This document shows positions 62,663 through 64,000 of a stretch of 64,000 nt of DNA, piece by piece. Below the pieces are notes generated by a model that saw only the letters and a list, made by a program, of their open reading frames with translations, made no database searches and was not told the origin of the DNA. Each line of letters opens with the position of its first letter. The stretch's first letter is position 1. The position numbers and the translations under genes were made by a program. The stretch lies in the NCBI GenBank assembly GCA_963718695.1, contig OY970371.1, positions 3,038,001-3,102,000 of the forward strand, in the 5' to 3' direction. The DNA comes from Manganitrophus sp963718695. GTDB taxonomy: Bacteria > Nitrospirota > Nitrospiria > SBBL01 > Manganitrophaceae.

Positions 62663-63847
62663 TCATTTCTTCAGAGATATGATGGTCTTCGCACTAAACG
62701 GCTCGCTCGGTACCCCATCGATCATCAATTTGAGATAAACATGGTGATTGGGAAGTCGGATCAAATCGGAAGCAGAGAAGGTCGGATAAAACTCTTTGGC
62801 GAGAATTTCGGCATCGGACATCCCCACTCTAAAGGAAATAAGGGTCCCGACATTCCCGAGAACGGCGTCCCGGATCTGCTCATCAAGCTGAGAAAGATAC
62901 TGGTGCGCTAAGACCATCCCCATCCGGTACTTCCTCAGTTCGGATAACATCTTCGCAAGACTCAATGTGGTAAAACTCTGAAACTCATCGAGGTAGAGAT
63001 AGAAGTCTCTGCGATTAGGCTCCGGAATTTCAGCCCTGCTCAACGCCGCAAGACCGATGCTCGTAACAAGCAACGCGCCGAGGAGCGCCGCCGTATCCTC
63101 CCCGATCTTTCCTTTCGAGAGGTTGACCAGCAAGATCTTCCCTTCATCCATGACATTTCTCAGGTTAAATGAGCTTCTCGGTTGAACCAAGATGCGATGA
63201 AGCCTTGTATCAGAGAGAAACGCCCCGACCTTGTTCTGGATCGGCGCGATTGCTTCCACCCGAAACCGGGAAGGATACGCCTCATATTCCCGAAGCCAGA
63301 ATCCTCTTACCTGCGCGTTATGAATCCGTAACGCGGCGTTCCTCCGGAAGGCGTCGTTCTCCAATAACTTCAAAACATCCGATAGCGTCGCCTCCGGCTG
63401 GTCATACAGCGCGAGGAGCGCGTTTCGGAGGATATGCTCCAGCCGCGGTCCCCAGGAATCAGACCAGAGTTTCTTAAACGCTTCAAGCAAACCCGCAGCG
63501 GCAAGGGACCGCTTCTGGGGATCGACCCGCTCCAGAGGATTAAAGGCGAACGTCCTTGTGTCATCAGGCACATTAAAGTAGATAAGGTCGTCCTTTCGCC
63601 TTTCAGGAATTTTCGCGGCGATTTTCTCGACCAGGTCTCCGTGTGGATCCAAAAGCGCTAACCCCTGTCCGGACTCGATATCCTGGAGGATCATCGTCTC
63701 CAGCAATGTTGACTTACCGGTTCCTGTCTTACCGATCACATACATATGCGCGCGCCGGTCGTATCGCTTGATGCCGAACTTCTTTTCTTCATTCCTAAAA
63801 TCGGTCTTTGCGAAATAAACAATCGGGTTGTCCGGTTCTCTGGCCAT
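62663..63847 (-). CDS. HerA/TraD-like ATPase, short paralogue
   Basis: 394 residues. It aligns with the motor domain of the 1086-aa protein: Walker A GKTGTGKSTLLETMI (near 38-46), GLALLDPHGDLVEKI, KILLVNLSKGKIGEDTAALLG, YLYLDEFQSFTTLSLAKMLSEL, and MVLAHQYLSQLD. It lacks the membrane segments and the nuclease-like C-terminus. It is related to type IV coupling ATPases/DUF87 proteins. Two unequal paralogues in one cluster suggest a hetero-oligomeric DNA motor or a motor plus regulator. It faces a divergent gene starting at 63990. Confidence 0.85.
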   Translation of the reverse strand: MAREPDNPIVYFAKTDFRNEEKKFGIKRYDRRAHMYVIGKTGTGKSTLLETMILQDIESGQGLALLDPHGDLVEKIAAKIPERRKDDLIYFNVPDDTRTFAFNPLERVDPQKRSLAAAGLLEAFKKLWSDSWGPRLEHILRNALLALYDQPEATLSDVLKLLENDAFRRNAALRIHNAQVRGFWLREYEAYPSRFRVEAIAPIQNKVGAFLSDTRLHRILVQPRSSFNLRNVMDEGKILLVNLSKGKIGEDTAALLGALLVTSIGLAALSRAEIPEPNRRDFYLYLDEFQSFTTLSLAKMLSELRKYRMGMVLAHQYLSQLDEQIRDAVLGNVGTLISFRVGMSDAEILAKEFYPTFSASDLIRLPNHHVYLKLMIDGVPSEPFSAKTIISLKK

Positions 63848-63989
63848 CCCATCATCTTCAGAGCATTCAATCCATTTTCAAGACGGTCTTTCCGGCTCTT
63901 TTCTACAGATCTTCCTTCCTTTCACCATTCCGCCTCCTCTCTACACTGAGACTGGTTCTTTCATTAACAATCCAATCAGGAGGAAGACA

Positions 63990-64000
63990 ATGACCACGGA
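63990..64000 (+). CDS. Start of an unknown gene at the window edge
   Basis: ATG 63990 is preceded by CAGGAGGAAG at ideal spacing. Only ATGACCACGGA is inside the window. It is divergent from the short ATPase gene, with a 142-bp gap, and may belong to the same cluster. Confidence 0.5.

Noticed and set aside
1..64000. CRISPR arrays, tRNA and rRNA genes
   Set aside because: No regularly spaced repeats were seen, and no tRNA or rRNA core sequences were recognised on either strand by eye.

Overview
The window looks like a chromosomal segment of a Gram-negative bacterium with moderately high GC. A TonB-dependent receptor, a periplasmic lytic transglycosylase, a DsbA-like protein and a lipoprotein indicate an outer membrane. 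PilT, LexA, a c-di-GMP multidomain regulator, CoA-based catabolism, dispersed GTAGGGGCG-type palindromes and a possible sigma-54 site would fit a Nitrospirota or deltaproteobacterial-type lineage. No rRNA or phylogenetic marker was analysed, so that placement is inference only.

Layout. 1-1.2 kb: 5' end of a TonB-dependent (BtuB-like) receptor behind two tandem cobalamin riboswitches separated by an intrinsic terminator. 1.2-2.8 kb: pilT and an overlapping partner gene. 3.0-6.3 kb: E1alpha-E1beta-E2 of a 2-oxoacid dehydrogenase (minus strand). 6.5-12.6 kb (plus strand): thiolase, 3-hydroxyacyl-CoA dehydrogenase, acyl-CoA dehydrogenase and a split B12-dependent acyl-CoA mutase with an MBL-fold hydrolase between its two subunits. 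12.7-20.5 kb: hutG-hutU and hutI, interrupted by a lower-GC type IIG restriction-modification gene that reads in frame into a Fic domain, with a small antitoxin-like ORF in another frame at the joint. 20.6-25.8 kb: slt, mutS2, an Rqc2/NFACT gene and a CheY-like regulator. 26.2-30 kb: prpD-prpB-prpC methylcitrate-cycle operon. 30-45.4 kb: mixed functions, including a BON-metallophosphoesterase, prmA, a large surface lipoprotein, a second PrpD paralogue and redox enzymes, plus two frameshifted genes (an RluB-like pseudouridine synthase and a DUF4091-like secreted protein). 45.6-49.2 kb: lexA with a clear self-operator, then a Ski2/Hel308-like helicase carrying a C-terminal OmpR-type winged helix. 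49.2-53 kb: receiver-PAS-GGDEF-EAL protein and a stomatin/NfeD pair. 54.2-58.5 kb: a scrambled AT-richer region with a comM fragment, a tandem-HTH XRE gene, an IS1182-type element and small ORFs. 58.5-64 kb: two HerA/TraD-like ATPases, one fused to a nuclease-like domain, with a membrane protein between them.

The metabolic core is coherent. The 2-oxoacid dehydrogenase can make acyl-CoAs, the beta-oxidation enzymes shorten them, and propionyl-CoA can be handled by the B12 mutase branch or the methylcitrate cycle. B12-riboswitch control of an outer-membrane receptor fits the B12 requirement of the mutase. The best candidates for undescribed biology are the R-M/Fic composite in the hut locus, the two-ATPase/nuclease/membrane cluster at the right edge, and the helicase-winged-helix fusion next to lexA.
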